From Parietichytrium sp. I65-24A (lineage: Eukaryota > Sar > Bigyra > Thraustochytrida > Thraustochytriidae), in the NCBI GenBank assembly GCA_012862575.1, contig BLSF01000014.1:186001-250000 (forward strand): a stretch of 64,000 bases of DNA, in the 5' to 3' direction. The position numbers were made by a program, and so were the translations under genes. The notes beneath the pieces are model-generated. The model had not been told where the DNA came from. It did no database searches and saw only the letters and a program-made list of their open reading frames with translations. Below, piece after piece: positions 1 to 9,149 of the stretch (position 1 is its first letter; every line of letters begins with the position of its first letter).

Positions 1-216
1 CTGAGTTTCGTTTCGCAACCCACAGACGTCCTACAACCGAGAGGCGCTGATGCCACGGATGAATCACGATAAGCGTTTTTCTCGTCCAAAAACGAGGCAG
101 GATGCTTCGTGAATGAATGCATGACTTGAATTTTGAATTTGATTTACGAACGATGAAAAGCACAAGATCTAACAGTACTCAGTACCGCTAGGTCACAATA
201 AATTCTGTGCACCAGT
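1..216 (+). repeat. Direct duplication, copy 1
   Basis: This segment recurs in the same orientation at 1104-1322 and is nearly identical. Copy 1 lacks a short insertion after the shared TGAT (copy 2 has about ten extra bases there) and carries one extra ATTTTGAATT-type step. It ends at the ambiguous base 217 and starts at base 1, so the true repeat may extend left of the window. Confidence 0.9.
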
Positions 217-1103
217 NTTTATGCCTAAACAGTAGATGCTGAATGGGGGTCTCAACAGTCTCAACGCCAAATGGAACATTAAGCTTTTCGTTCAGAGAGT
301 CTTATGATTCCAACGCTACGCGCAAGTTCGAGGGCCTAGCTCAACTCTAGTTGTTCTGCCAATCATTGTGAAGGAAAAGGTGTATGAATCGCGTAGTATA
401 AATCGCCAAAAGTTAGAATCAAAGTGAACTTTACACATCTTTACACAGTCGGCCGTGGATGCAAGCGACATTGCTCAACTGTGAGTTACTGAGCAGCCAT
501 GCAGAAGCCAGGAGGCCAGTTCAGCTATAGGCTACTATATAAAATATAGACGAAAGGAAAGGCAGGTATTAGCACGTGGGTATTAGTAACAAAATTTGAT
601 TCACTCGATGGCCCCACTCGTTCACTCGGAGTGCTGTCTCCTCTGTCTCCTCAAGGAAAAGAGGCGGTTGGTTTTTCGCTTAGCGTTTTCGCCTGCAAGC
701 AGCTATTGTATCTGGTACGGCTCGCCCGTACCAGTGGCGGCGGCCAGAAGACTTTCTGCTTAGAGAGAACAGTAGTTGGAAACTCGTTTTGGCAGTTTGC
801 TCTCTCGCCGCGGTGAACTGCGAGCTCAAATTCGTCACAACGAAACGCGTTCGAAGAGCCGCATTGCCTTGTAAAAGTTGGCGACAATCCAACGCTGTTG
901 CGGTGCAACAAAGAGGAACGGGCCACTCTAAAACGTAGCTTTTTCGCCATCACGGCGGCGTGAGAAGGCGTGAGACGTGCTTTCAATGCCTGTCGAGGAA
1001 CACTCTCTGTGCACAACGCCCAAGTCAGTGCAAAAATTTATCCCTCTCCGCGCAACAGTTACAAAGTACCAGCGTACTGAGTACTGGAAAAGGGTTAAAG
1101 CCT

Positions 1104-1322
1104 CTGAGTTTCGTTTCGCAACCCACAGACGTCCTACAACCGAGAGGCGCTGATACCCACTATGATACGGATGAATCACGATAAGCGTTTTTCTCGTCCA
1201 AAAACGAGGCAGGATGCTTCGTGAATGAATGCATGACTTGAATTTTGATTTACGAACGATGAAAAGCACAAGATCTAACAGTACTCAGTACCGCTAGGTC
1301 ACAATAAATTCTGTGCACCAGT
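1104..1322 (+). repeat. Direct duplication, copy 2
   Basis: Second copy of the segment at 1-216, about 1.1 kb away. The left boundary (CTGAGTTTCG) and the right boundary (CTGTGCACCAGT) match copy 1 exactly. No target-site duplication, terminal repeat or coding sequence was seen, so it looks like a segmental duplication rather than a recognisable transposon. Confidence 0.9.
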
Positions 1323-1336
1323 GAGGAGGACTCCTG

Positions 1337-1365
1337 GATTCTGAATTCTGAATTTCTGAATTCTG
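1337..1365. repeat. ATTCTGA short tandem repeat
   Basis: About three imperfect copies of a GAATTCT/ATTCTGA unit. A related GAATTCAGA cluster is at 56946-56976, and single copies occur in other spacers (near 33725, 52296 and 54355). Confidence 0.7.
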
Positions 1366-2392
1366 TCGTGTTGGACTACGGAAACGCAAGCGAGTATTTT
1401 GGGCAGGCGAACATAGGCAAATGGTCCCACAGTTAATAGTACTACCGTAATGTTGGACTGCTTTTCTACAGCAGAGAAAGTTCCTCTCATTCCGCCACGA
1501 CAGGAGGCTCTTTCTCTGCTATTCATTCCTTCTCACTCTTTTTCTCTGATTTCTATCTATTGTAGCGTTTTGGTTCGACAATGGGTCATCACTACCTTGC
1601 TCGAAACAATCAATCAGTGAATAGAAGAATGCGAAGTTTATGAATTCCGCATTTGGTTTCTGGTGTTCCGCGTTCGGATTTGCGCGTTTGGCTGGCAGCA
1701 CTCAGAGGCTCTAGTTCGAGTTCGGAAAAAGTATGATAATGAGTGGCAGAAACTTGACAGTGAATTAAAATATTTGAACAATGTAGTACTCAGGTACTCG
1801 TAAAGCTGGCTGCTTTTTACAAAACAAGAGTCAAAAGAAATAGATCCACCACGACCATTGGCGTACTAGTAATACCCACACTGCAATGTCAAGCAAAATC
1901 AAAAGGATATGTGATTTGGAGTGCGTACATTATGCGAATCATCGGATCTCGTGCTAGTGGGGTGTGCTGCGCACCTTTCGGAATATAGTAAGGTAGCTCA
2001 AACAAAACGACTTTGTAGTCTCCAAGTGCCGCGCATAACCCCCTCTCGTTATACACCATAACTTGCGCCCTGAACGGGGTCGTGTACAACATGGTCTGAA
2101 CCATCTGTAACACTAACTTTTTGCAGGACAACACTAGCGCACCAGTCAGCACCGAGACTACTCCTTGTCCCCCTCTACACTATTTGTTCTGCACAGTGCC
2201 ACACAATGACAAGCCCATTAGCACTTGCTGGAGCAAACACCACACACGAATCATACAAGGAAAGGAGCACTTGTCGCATCTGCAGTATTCTGCAGTATTT
2301 GCATATCTACACGGGTAAGCTTACTTGTCGTGGCTGCTGACCCATCACGATCGACGCGACAGAGGCGACGACAATCTTACTTTTACCAGGTA

Positions 2393-3005
2393 CAAGCCAA
2401 AGTGCGCCCGCCTTTGGCGGTGTTCTTGGTGCTTGAGAGAGTTCCCTGCCTTCGGCAAGCTTACTCGTTGCGTTTGCAGTTCTTCATTCATCTTGGTGAG
2501 TCGCGAGTAGAAGAATTTGAATTGAAATTTTATCTAAAGAGAGACTGATCTACGAGTAGAAAAATTTGGACTGAAAATTTATCTTAAGAGAGAATGATTT
2601 CTACATCTAAAAAATCGGACCTGATTTGCTAATCCCCCAGCAAGTGGAAACTGTACGGTGAAGGCAGCGGTAGCTGCCTAATCCCCCAGCAAGTGGAAAC
2701 TGTACGGCGAAAAGGCAGCGGTAGCTGCGTAGCGAATGCACGTTTCGTTCTACTGCTTTGCACGTCGCATTCTACGGAGAGGAATAGAGCTGCCGTAAGG
2801 CAGTTCTATCCGATCATCCCGTTAGGCGATTGAGTACGCCTGCCGAAGGCATGGCGCTACCCAAGAGCCTATGCACCGAGTAAGCCTGGCTCCGGCAGGC
2901 GCAACTCGCGAAGATGAACTGTGAACGCAACGAGTAAGCCTGCCGGAGGCAGGCGCAACTCTCAAGCACGAAGAAGACCGCCGAAGGCGGGCGCACTTTG
3001 GCTTG
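2393..3005. repeat. Foldback (inverted-repeat) element
   Basis: About 100 bp at 2393-2495 recurs in inverted orientation at 2911-3005. Both arms begin with CAAGCCAAAGTGCGCCCGCC on their outer ends and later contain TTACTCGTTGCG. By eye the arms are diverged but clearly alignable. Inside the right half the unit with GCCTGCC-GGAG-GGCAGGC-type hairpins and GAGTAAGCC is repeated about three times (near 2832, 2879 and 2932). It has no transposase frame. It could be a non-autonomous foldback/MITE-like element or a rearranged local duplication. Confidence 0.7.
2629..2728 (+). repeat. 49/51-bp tandem duplication
   Basis: Two adjacent copies, 2629-2677 and 2678-2728, both starting CTAATCCCCCAGC and ending GCAGCGGTAGCTGC. 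They differ by one substitution and a 2-base length change near the middle. The duplication lies between the arms of the surrounding foldback structure. Confidence 0.9.
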
Positions 3006-3532
3006 TCTATGAGTAGAAAAATACTCGGTTCTCTCCTAGAGTCTGGAAGACTGCTACTAAACAATGGATACCTAAATTCACATGCAATGTCCTAATTTCA
3101 CTTGTTTATTCCTGAAAGTGCAGTCTTAACGCGAAGTCTACTAATTTCCCCTGTTCGACATTTTTGATTTTGAATTTTTGACAAAAGCTTTGTAGGGGAG
3201 CTCATTACATGATCTCGATAAGACTCTCGCAAGATGTGGATTTTGCAAAAAATATTTTGCATCATGTTTGCGTGGGACGAGGTACTCAGTACACAATACA
3301 AGTTCGAAAGACGAAGATGACGGTGGACAGAGTGGACAGATGTGGACTGTGGATATCGAGCGTCGAAAAACAAAGTGTGAGGAAACTTGAGCTTACGCAA
3401 CAGTAAGTGCTCGCAGTACTGGAAGGGGACAGATTGCACAGATAAGAAGATCGAGGTGTGTGCCAGAGGGCAGGATCTCTCCCTCACGGAGAGAGAGGGA
3501 GAAAGATAGAGAGAGCAGACGAACTATTTTTA

Positions 3533-5647
3533 CTATCTGTAACCATCTGACTTGCTAACAAAAGTGATACCTCGCAGGAACTCGGCCAGGGCCGCAAATG
3601 CCTCCGGAGCCCCGTGCCAAGCAACGATTCCGTCTGGCCTAACAAGAATAGCTTCGAAGCCTATCTTCCCTCGAGAAGATGACTGCAGGGAAAAGTCCAA
3701 GCTGTCAGCTTCGTGCGGGCTGCAAGTGAGGGATATACCGACGATTTTCATCCAAGGAAAATCCTGGCCCTCTAGCGCCGAGCGCGCTTTAGACAGCATT
3801 GTTTTTGAAAAACAGAGGAGGACGAAGTTTGGTTCCAGTCGAGCAGCGAGATCAATTGTGGAGATCGTTTGTCCGTGCGAATCCTGGAGCCAAAAATGAG
3901 GAATGATCATGCCCGCAGTAACGCGGTGCGGGTCCCACTGAGTCTGGTGGTCGCGCGGAAAGCGCGGTCGCAACCAGAACGGGTCCTGAGCTTGTTGCGA
4001 ACGAACTTCGCGGTTGCATTCTCCGGAGGCCACAGCATCAGATGAGTAACGAAAGCCTTTGTCTGTGCGAGGGAATAGCAGAGGTAAGGCGTCTTGATCT
4101 TGATTAACGACTCTATCGACCCGCTCGCGAAGAATATCGAACGGGACTTTGTCCAAATGCTGCTTCCCTGTCCACAAAAGACTATCAACCACTGCTTCAC
4201 GAATTCGCTGTCCGACCCCTGTAGGCCCTCCCCCCTGCTGCGATGACAAGAGCGAAACTGCGGTGGACATTACCGACCGGTCCAGACCCAGGGCCCTCGC
4301 GGGTAGCAGCCCACGTCGATAGTTGTCAATCGCGACACTAAGGGCATCCTCAATTGCAGGCCGTCTCTCTTGGTCATATGTGGACACCAAGCTGTGATCT
4401 GCCTTGCCCTGCACCACATAGGCCAGCTTCCAAGCTAAATTGTGGGCATCCACCAGCCCGGCATTGACTCCGAATCCTCCGGATGGCGGAAACTGGTGAG
4501 CAGCGTCGCCTGCAAAGAGAACCCGGTCATCGAGGGCGGTGAATCGCTCGGCGCAAATGCCGTGCATACCCCACGCGCGAACCGAGTGAATCTGCAAGTC
4601 TCGCAGCGGATCATTGCGAATATTTCTGTCGCTGGTTCCGTTGATGCAACACCGAATCACGTCCTCCACGTGGCTCCTATCCTGCAACAAGCGGTCTACA
4701 GACTGCACAGGCGGGAAGAAAGGAACGTGTATGACCCACTCCCCCAACCGCAAGTCGTGTGAAACCACCACGCCCATCACTTGGTTATTAAAAACAAAAC
4801 TAAGCATGGCACCTTGGTTCTTGGCCGCCAAGACTCGTCCCAGCTCTTTGCTCGTGAAATGCAAGCTCGCGAACGCCTCCATGTCATGCTCGCCGCGCAT
4901 CTGTACGCCGAGTTGCCGACGAAGTCCACTGCGAGCCCCGTCGCACGCCACCACATACCTGGCTCGCAAAACCTCCTCCCCGTCCTCCTGCTCCAGCCCC
5001 TTGCTGTACCTCAGCTCCACCACCGGCTCCGGCTCGTGGTCCCTATTCTCCGTGTTGAGCCCTTCGCAGTGCTGGGCATGCCCGTGCAGCAGCCGCACGC
5101 CCGTCACTCGAGCCCCAAATACCATCGCCGACGGCCCGTGCTCTCCATGCTCTCCATGCTCCACGCCAGCGGCGGCCTCTCTCGCTGCTTGAGAGAGCAC
5201 CGCCTCGAGCCTGGGCTGCGAGAGCTGCGCGACGCGACACGGGCTGTTCGCGAGCTGCATGACGTGCTCCTTCGTGCGGAAGTGATCCGCCCGCGCCAGG
5301 TCCCTGTCGTCCGCGAGCGCCATGCAGTACCTGAACGCGCGCCAGTGCTCCGACGGCGGCACCAGCTTCGTCAGCGCCGCCTCCACGCCCGCCGCTCGCA
5401 GCACCTCCATCGCGCGCGGGTGCAGCACGTGCGCTCGCGGGTGCGCAGGATGCTCAATGTCCTCGCCTGACTTGCCCACATTCTGCGCCAATGGACCCAC
5501 GTCCGTGCCGCCATCCCCACCGGCAGCGCGAGCTTCTACCAGCACGGAGGCCACGCCCAAACGCGACAGAAGCAAGCTGGTCAGAGTGCCCACTGGCCCG
5601 CCGCCGACGATCGCCACCGGCCACACCTTGCTCGCCACGCGCGCCAT
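3533..5647 (-). CDS. FAD-dependent aromatic-ring monooxygenase (phenol hydroxylase/MhpA type)
   Basis: Predicted 704-residue class A flavoprotein monooxygenase of the FAD_binding_3 family, which uses NAD(P)H and O2 to hydroxylate aromatic or quinone substrates. Residues 11-20 carry the Rossmann dinucleotide motif (VAIVGGGPVG). Around residue 380 the family GD motif GDAAHQFPPSGGFGVN binds the FAD ribityl/pyrophosphate. The last ~110 residues resemble the thioredoxin-like C-terminal domain of phenol hydroxylases and end with PDGIVAWHG. The ATG at 5647 was chosen because the Rossmann fold starts directly after it and its context is good (G at -3 and +4). The same frame stays open up to an ATG at 6124 through 159 residues containing His/Gln runs encoded by simple repeats; this is more likely leader than protein. 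No signal peptide is evident from the chosen start. The substrate cannot be told from sequence. Confidence 0.88.
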   Translation of the reverse strand: MARVASKVWPVAIVGGGPVGTLTSLLLSRLGVASVLVEARAAGGDGGTDVGPLAQNVGKSGEDIEHPAHPRAHVLHPRAMEVLRAAGVEAALTKLVPPSEHWRAFRYCMALADDRDLARADHFRTKEHVMQLANSPCRVAQLSQPRLEAVLSQAAREAAAGVEHGEHGEHGPSAMVFGARVTGVRLLHGHAQHCEGLNTENRDHEPEPVVELRYSKGLEQEDGEEVLRARYVVACDGARSGLRRQLGVQMRGEHDMEAFASLHFTSKELGRVLAAKNQGAMLSFVFNNQVMGVVVSHDLRLGEWVIHVPFFPPVQSVDRLLQDRSHVEDVIRCCINGTSDRNIRNDPLRDLQIHSVRAWGMHGICAERFTALDDRVLFAGDAAHQFPPSGGFGVNAGLVDAHNLAWKLAYVVQGKADHSLVSTYDQERRPAIEDALSVAIDNYRRGLLPARALGLDRSVMSTAVSLLSSQQGGGPTGVGQRIREAVVDSLLWTGKQHLDKVPFDILRERVDRVVNQDQDALPLLFPRTDKGFRYSSDAVASGECNREVRSQQAQDPFWLRPRFPRDHQTQWDPHRVTAGMIIPHFWLQDSHGQTISTIDLAARLEPNFVLLCFSKTMLSKARSALEGQDFPWMKIVGISLTCSPHEADSLDFSLQSSSRGKIGFEAILVRPDGIVAWHGAPEAFAALAEFLRGITFVSKSDGYR

Positions 5648-5668
5648 GCCGCCTCGGAGCTCCAAAGA

Positions 5669-5695
5669 GATTGATTGATTGATTGATTGATGATT
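5669..5695. repeat. (GATT)n microsatellite
   Basis: Five perfect GATT units followed by a slightly offset sixth. On the sense strand of the monooxygenase gene this is an AATC/ATCA repeat within the presumed 5' untranslated leader. A similar (TCAA)5 tract is at 13083-13106. Confidence 0.9.
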
Positions 5696-5988
5696 GGAAC
5701 TGCTCGACCTGCAACTAGTCGACTGCGACGCCGGGACCTGCGACCTGCGCTGTCGAACGCGAACTTGAATGGCCCGGCGTACTTGGTCCGCGGAGGTTAG
5801 TGAGGGCAATGGTTGGTTTCTTGTTCTCTTGTTGGGCTGGAGATGGAGAGGGAAGTGGGTGGCGAGAGCAAAGCTTGGGCACGGTGTTTGCTTTCTCGAA
5901 TTGTTTTGGTTTCTTGGCATGATGGACGTTGGTTGACAGTGAACAGGCGTGAACAGTGTGTTCTTTGATTGAGAGAAGGGACTGGTCT

Positions 5989-6028
5989 GTTGTTGCTGTT
6001 GTTGTTGTTGTTGTTGGTGGTGGTGGTG
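5989..6028. repeat. TTG/GTG triplet repeat
   Basis: Roughly eight TTG units followed by about four GTG units. On the minus strand it would encode a His-then-Gln run if translated in the monooxygenase frame. Its position upstream of the catalytic domain and its openness in more than one frame argue for leader sequence. Confidence 0.85.
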
Positions 6029-6571
6029 CGGTGTGCTTCGCATGGAGAAGAGCACAGATTGGTACTCGTGCGTATGCACGTGAGATGGGCTACATGTGGA
6101 ATGTGGCGTGATACTTGCGAGCATGCGGGCTCGTGAGCCAGGGCATTTGCTGGAGACCTCAATCTTGTCTTTGGTGATTCGTCCTCCTTGGGGTTCGATC
6201 TATTGGAGTTTGTTGGGAGGGAAGATTGATTGGGAAGGAGCACGTGATGTGTTCATCGTTTGACCGCGAGATTGCGGGTTCTGATTGCGGGTTCTGAAGG
6301 GGCGAAGGTAAATATGCAGAATTTAGAAGAGCAAGGTCTGCTTCGCACGTTCAGGCAGTTTGTAATTTGTATTACCATTGTAAATAAAGGCCCTGAAAAA
6401 GTACGTTTGGTAGGATTGGTAATTTTAACTCTTGCTTCGGAATTCGTCTCATCGTAGCTTTCCACTTTCGCTTTGAAGAGAGCCCTTTCAACAATGATAT
6501 AAGAGACGCCAAGCCAAGAAGAAAGCGGGAACGGTTTGGGGGAAAAAAGGTTGTAGGTTAAGATCGGTAGT

Positions 6572-7297
6572 TTAATCACGCTCGGCAATAGCGGTCAAGT
6601 GCTCCTCTACCTCGGAATCTGAAAGTTTGCGGAAGTTGCCGCCTCCAGTAACGACGGCCACTTCGATCTCCTCTGGCTTAAAGTCGGAAGAGACAGTTGT
6701 TTGCAAGGTCATGATGGCAATCTGAATGGTCTGTTCCACGGTGAGCTCGTCGGAAGCCTTCTTCTCCAAGATCGAGATTGCCTCCTGAGCTTTAGTGCCG
6801 GAGGCAGTCGCTTTGTACCCGAAATAGTGGCCTGCTGGGTCAATGTTGAACAGCTGTGGGCCAGCCTCGTCATCAATACTGCACAAAATCATATCTGCTG
6901 CCATTGTTCGCCTTCCAGCGTGCTGAGTGTTGATCTGGTTCAAGTCCGCCATTCTGTTTGCCAAAAAGCTGCACGGGATCGCAAAGCCATTGTTGTACTC
7001 AAAGTTATAAGCCTCCTGGCGCGCCTGCGCCACCAGTGACCTTCCGTCCGCGAACAGCCCGGTCATCACCACCCCGATCTTCGGCGTCACATTATACACC
7101 CTCGTCGTCGAGTCCGCATCAATCAGCTTGTCCTGTACCTTTCGCTGAGTCACCACGCACACTGCGTCCTTACCGCGAACGCCCACGCTTGTGATACCGC
7201 CTGCGTCCACCGCCTTCTTCGCGTACTCGATCTGATACAACCGCCCCTCCGGCGAGAAGATCGTCAAAAACCTATCATACCCTGCGTCCCTCGACAT
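6572..7297 (-). CDS. PSMA6: 20S proteasome subunit alpha-1 (PSMA6/Scl1 type)
   Basis: Predicted 241-residue alpha-ring subunit of the 20S proteasome core. The N terminus MSRDAGYDRFLTIFSPEGRL followed by YQIEYA is the alpha-subunit signature, whose helix H0 closes the gate of the alpha ring. Overall length and the C-terminal FKPEEIEVAVV...HLTAIAERD match the alpha-1 (PSMA6, yeast Scl1) orthologue group, as does ILCSIDDEAGPQLFNIDPAG in the middle. The ATG at 7297 is used because it gives the standard family start; a near-cognate TTG three codons upstream is ignored. It is a single exon. It assembles with the other six alpha subunits in cytosol and nucleus. No sequence abnormality is seen. Confidence 0.96.
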   Translation of the reverse strand: MSRDAGYDRFLTIFSPEGRLYQIEYAKKAVDAGGITSVGVRGKDAVCVVTQRKVQDKLIDADSTTRVYNVTPKIGVVMTGLFADGRSLVAQARQEAYNFEYNNGFAIPCSFLANRMADLNQINTQHAGRRTMAADMILCSIDDEAGPQLFNIDPAGHYFGYKATASGTKAQEAISILEKKASDELTVEQTIQIAIMTLQTTVSSDFKPEEIEVAVVTGGGNFRKLSDSEVEEHLTAIAERD

Positions 7298-9149
7298 GCT
7301 GCCCAACCGTGCCGCTCTTTCGCGCCGCTATCTTTCAAACACCTCTTTTCTTTTTTTCTTTTTCGCCCAGCACCGCTGTACACTCGCCTCCGCAACCGCG
7401 CGTATGTACTCTGCAAATGGGGTCCTCGCTCGTAACTGTCTCCTCTCACACACTGTTCCTAAAACTCTCTCTCTCTCTCTCAACTGTGTGAGAAAGATGT
7501 TGAAAGAGAAAGAGCGTTCATAGAATCCGCTCGGCGAACCTTCTCTCGCGACAACGTAGACGTCTTCGTTATGCAGCTTTTCCCGGTGTTGCCACCGTCT
7601 CACGTCACGCTGGGCCTATTTGAGTCACGTAGGAATACGACCGATGGTCGCCACGGGAACCTCGATGTGACGTGTGAGTGTGATAGTTAGCGTGGTACTT
7701 GCGTCACAGGGACTCTTTCATGACTAGATTGAAGGAGTGTTACGATTTGAAGTCTTCTGTGATGGGATCTCATAGAGGAAGCACGGATGTCGCACGTAAC
7801 GTTGGGTATGTTTACGTGGTAAAAGTACGAGTGACGCACGGAATCGTGATAATACGCGAACCACAGGCTAATGACCCGATTGTCGCGTCATATTGAGGTC
7901 TAAATGACGCGAATTGTTGATAAATTACCGCACCACTCGTATTACTCGTATTACTCGTATCCTCACGTTGCGTCTTCGTCAGACGCAAGCTTACTTCCCA
8001 ATCGGACTGACATGGACTGACAGTGAGTTGCATTTGTTGACAGTGAGATTAGTGAGATGATGAAAAGCAAGCAAAGTCCAGGACTGACAATGAAAGTAAT
8101 GAAAGTTGCTGGCTGGTACTACTCAGTGGTACCCACGGTACTCTGGATACTTTGGAACCTGGCCAAAGGCGGAATGACAAGGAATCATTGACCATCGATC
8201 GAAAGAAGGCCAAACGATGAGGTCGGATTGCGACGGCCTGCTACATCACCAAGCCTGTCCGTATCCCTACCTACCAAATTTGATAGAACTGCCCCCAGTT
8301 TTCAACCTCTGTGTTGCTTCCAACTCGTTCAAGTTGGTTTGGTTGTCGTTGTTGTATTTATTGTATGCTGTTGGTTGTATGCTGTTGTCACAGTGTGTTG
8401 TTTTTCTTCGCAAGCCATCGCGGCACTGGAACTAAGGTACTGGGTACCGGTCGTACCGGTACTGGTTATGGAACCGCGAATGGGCTAAAATCAGAGCCAC
8501 TGGGACTGCCAAGACTGTAAGTATTTTTTCTTTTCACTTTGCCAATCGATTGAACGCTTCTCTCTTTTTTCAATGTGAACATCTTCATGAAATGTTTGAC
8601 AAATTTGACTGGACTTTTGCAAATTGACACTAAACGTTGTGTTCAACTACGGAAAGAAACGAATACCAAGATTGGATAAAAACAAAAAATATTCCACAGC
8701 CAAACGAAATCCGTTCCTATTTACTCGCCTAGCACTCCCTAAGCATCCCCGTCGCTAGCCTTTCCTCCAATTGATGCCTACCGCCATCCCTTCCGCACTC
8801 CTAACCCATCGTCTATAAAGTGACTATTCCTCGAAAGTCTTAATCAATACGATAGCGATTGCGTATAAGGGGACGGTGTACAAGTGCTAGCGTAATTGCT
8901 GGCGGAGGCAGGTAAGGCAGAGTCCAACCCATCATGAAGACTTTGGTGCTTGCAAAAGTGAGAGGGAAGAAAGGGGGAATACATACATACGTTGGGGGTA
9001 CGCGCCGGGGACCGTAGGCGTTTTAAGAAGCTGATATCGGTTTCTCCTAGCTGTAATCTGCTCGGTGACTGGCCCAGCAGTACAGGCCGGAATATTGGCT
9101 GCTGGAGAAGTGGTTCGCGCTCAGGTGGAAACGGAGGGAACGAAGAGAA
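7298..9149. other. Divergent spacer, proteasome / TMEM135-like
   Basis: About 1.85 kb between the divergently transcribed proteasome (-) and TMEM135-like (+) genes, so it should hold both promoters. Visible elements are pyrimidine-rich tracts near 7339-7370 and 7460-7475, three copies of ACTCGTATT at 7934-7961, two TGACAGTGA nonamers at 8018 and 8038, and a GTACCGGT-rich palindromic patch at 8435-8466. No convincing gene was found; the open frames are short and lack motifs. Confidence 0.6.
7934..7961. repeat. (ACTCGTATT)3 minisatellite
   Basis: Three tandem 9-bp units in the proteasome/TMEM135 spacer. Confidence 0.85.

Larger units (their letters stand above)
1..3532. other. Gene-free, repeat-rich left end
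   Basis: No convincing coding region is seen on either strand. All open frames are short, mutually overlapping and without recognisable motifs. The stretch is A+T-rich and holds a 216/219-bp direct duplication, a 49/51-bp tandem duplication, a foldback repeat and several GTAC-rich palindromes, each listed separately. A TATA-like run lies near 533-550 but no gene follows it. The single N at 217 sits exactly at the end of the first copy of the duplication, which suggests an assembly join. Confidence 0.7.
5648..6571. other. Spacer between proteasome and monooxygenase genes
   Basis: It holds the 5' leader/promoter of the minus-strand monooxygenase and the 3' flank of the minus-strand proteasome gene. 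Low-complexity tracts are (GATT)5 at 5669-5695, about 20 bp upstream of the monooxygenase ATG, and a TTG/GTG triplet run at about 5989-6028. The triplet run keeps several minus-strand frames open and would read as poly-Gln, poly-His or poly-Asn depending on frame. A TGACAGTGA nonamer is at 5934. No separate gene is supported. Confidence 0.6.

Noticed and set aside
4614-5470. Long plus-strand frames across the monooxygenase gene
   Set aside because: They are antisense to the Rossmann-containing domain, Arg/Pro/His-rich and without homology; they reflect the GC-rich codons of the real gene.
6124-6124. Upstream ATG of the monooxygenase frame as the true start
   Set aside because: It would add 159 residues of simple-repeat translation before a Rossmann fold that normally starts at the N terminus; the ATG at 5647 has a better context.
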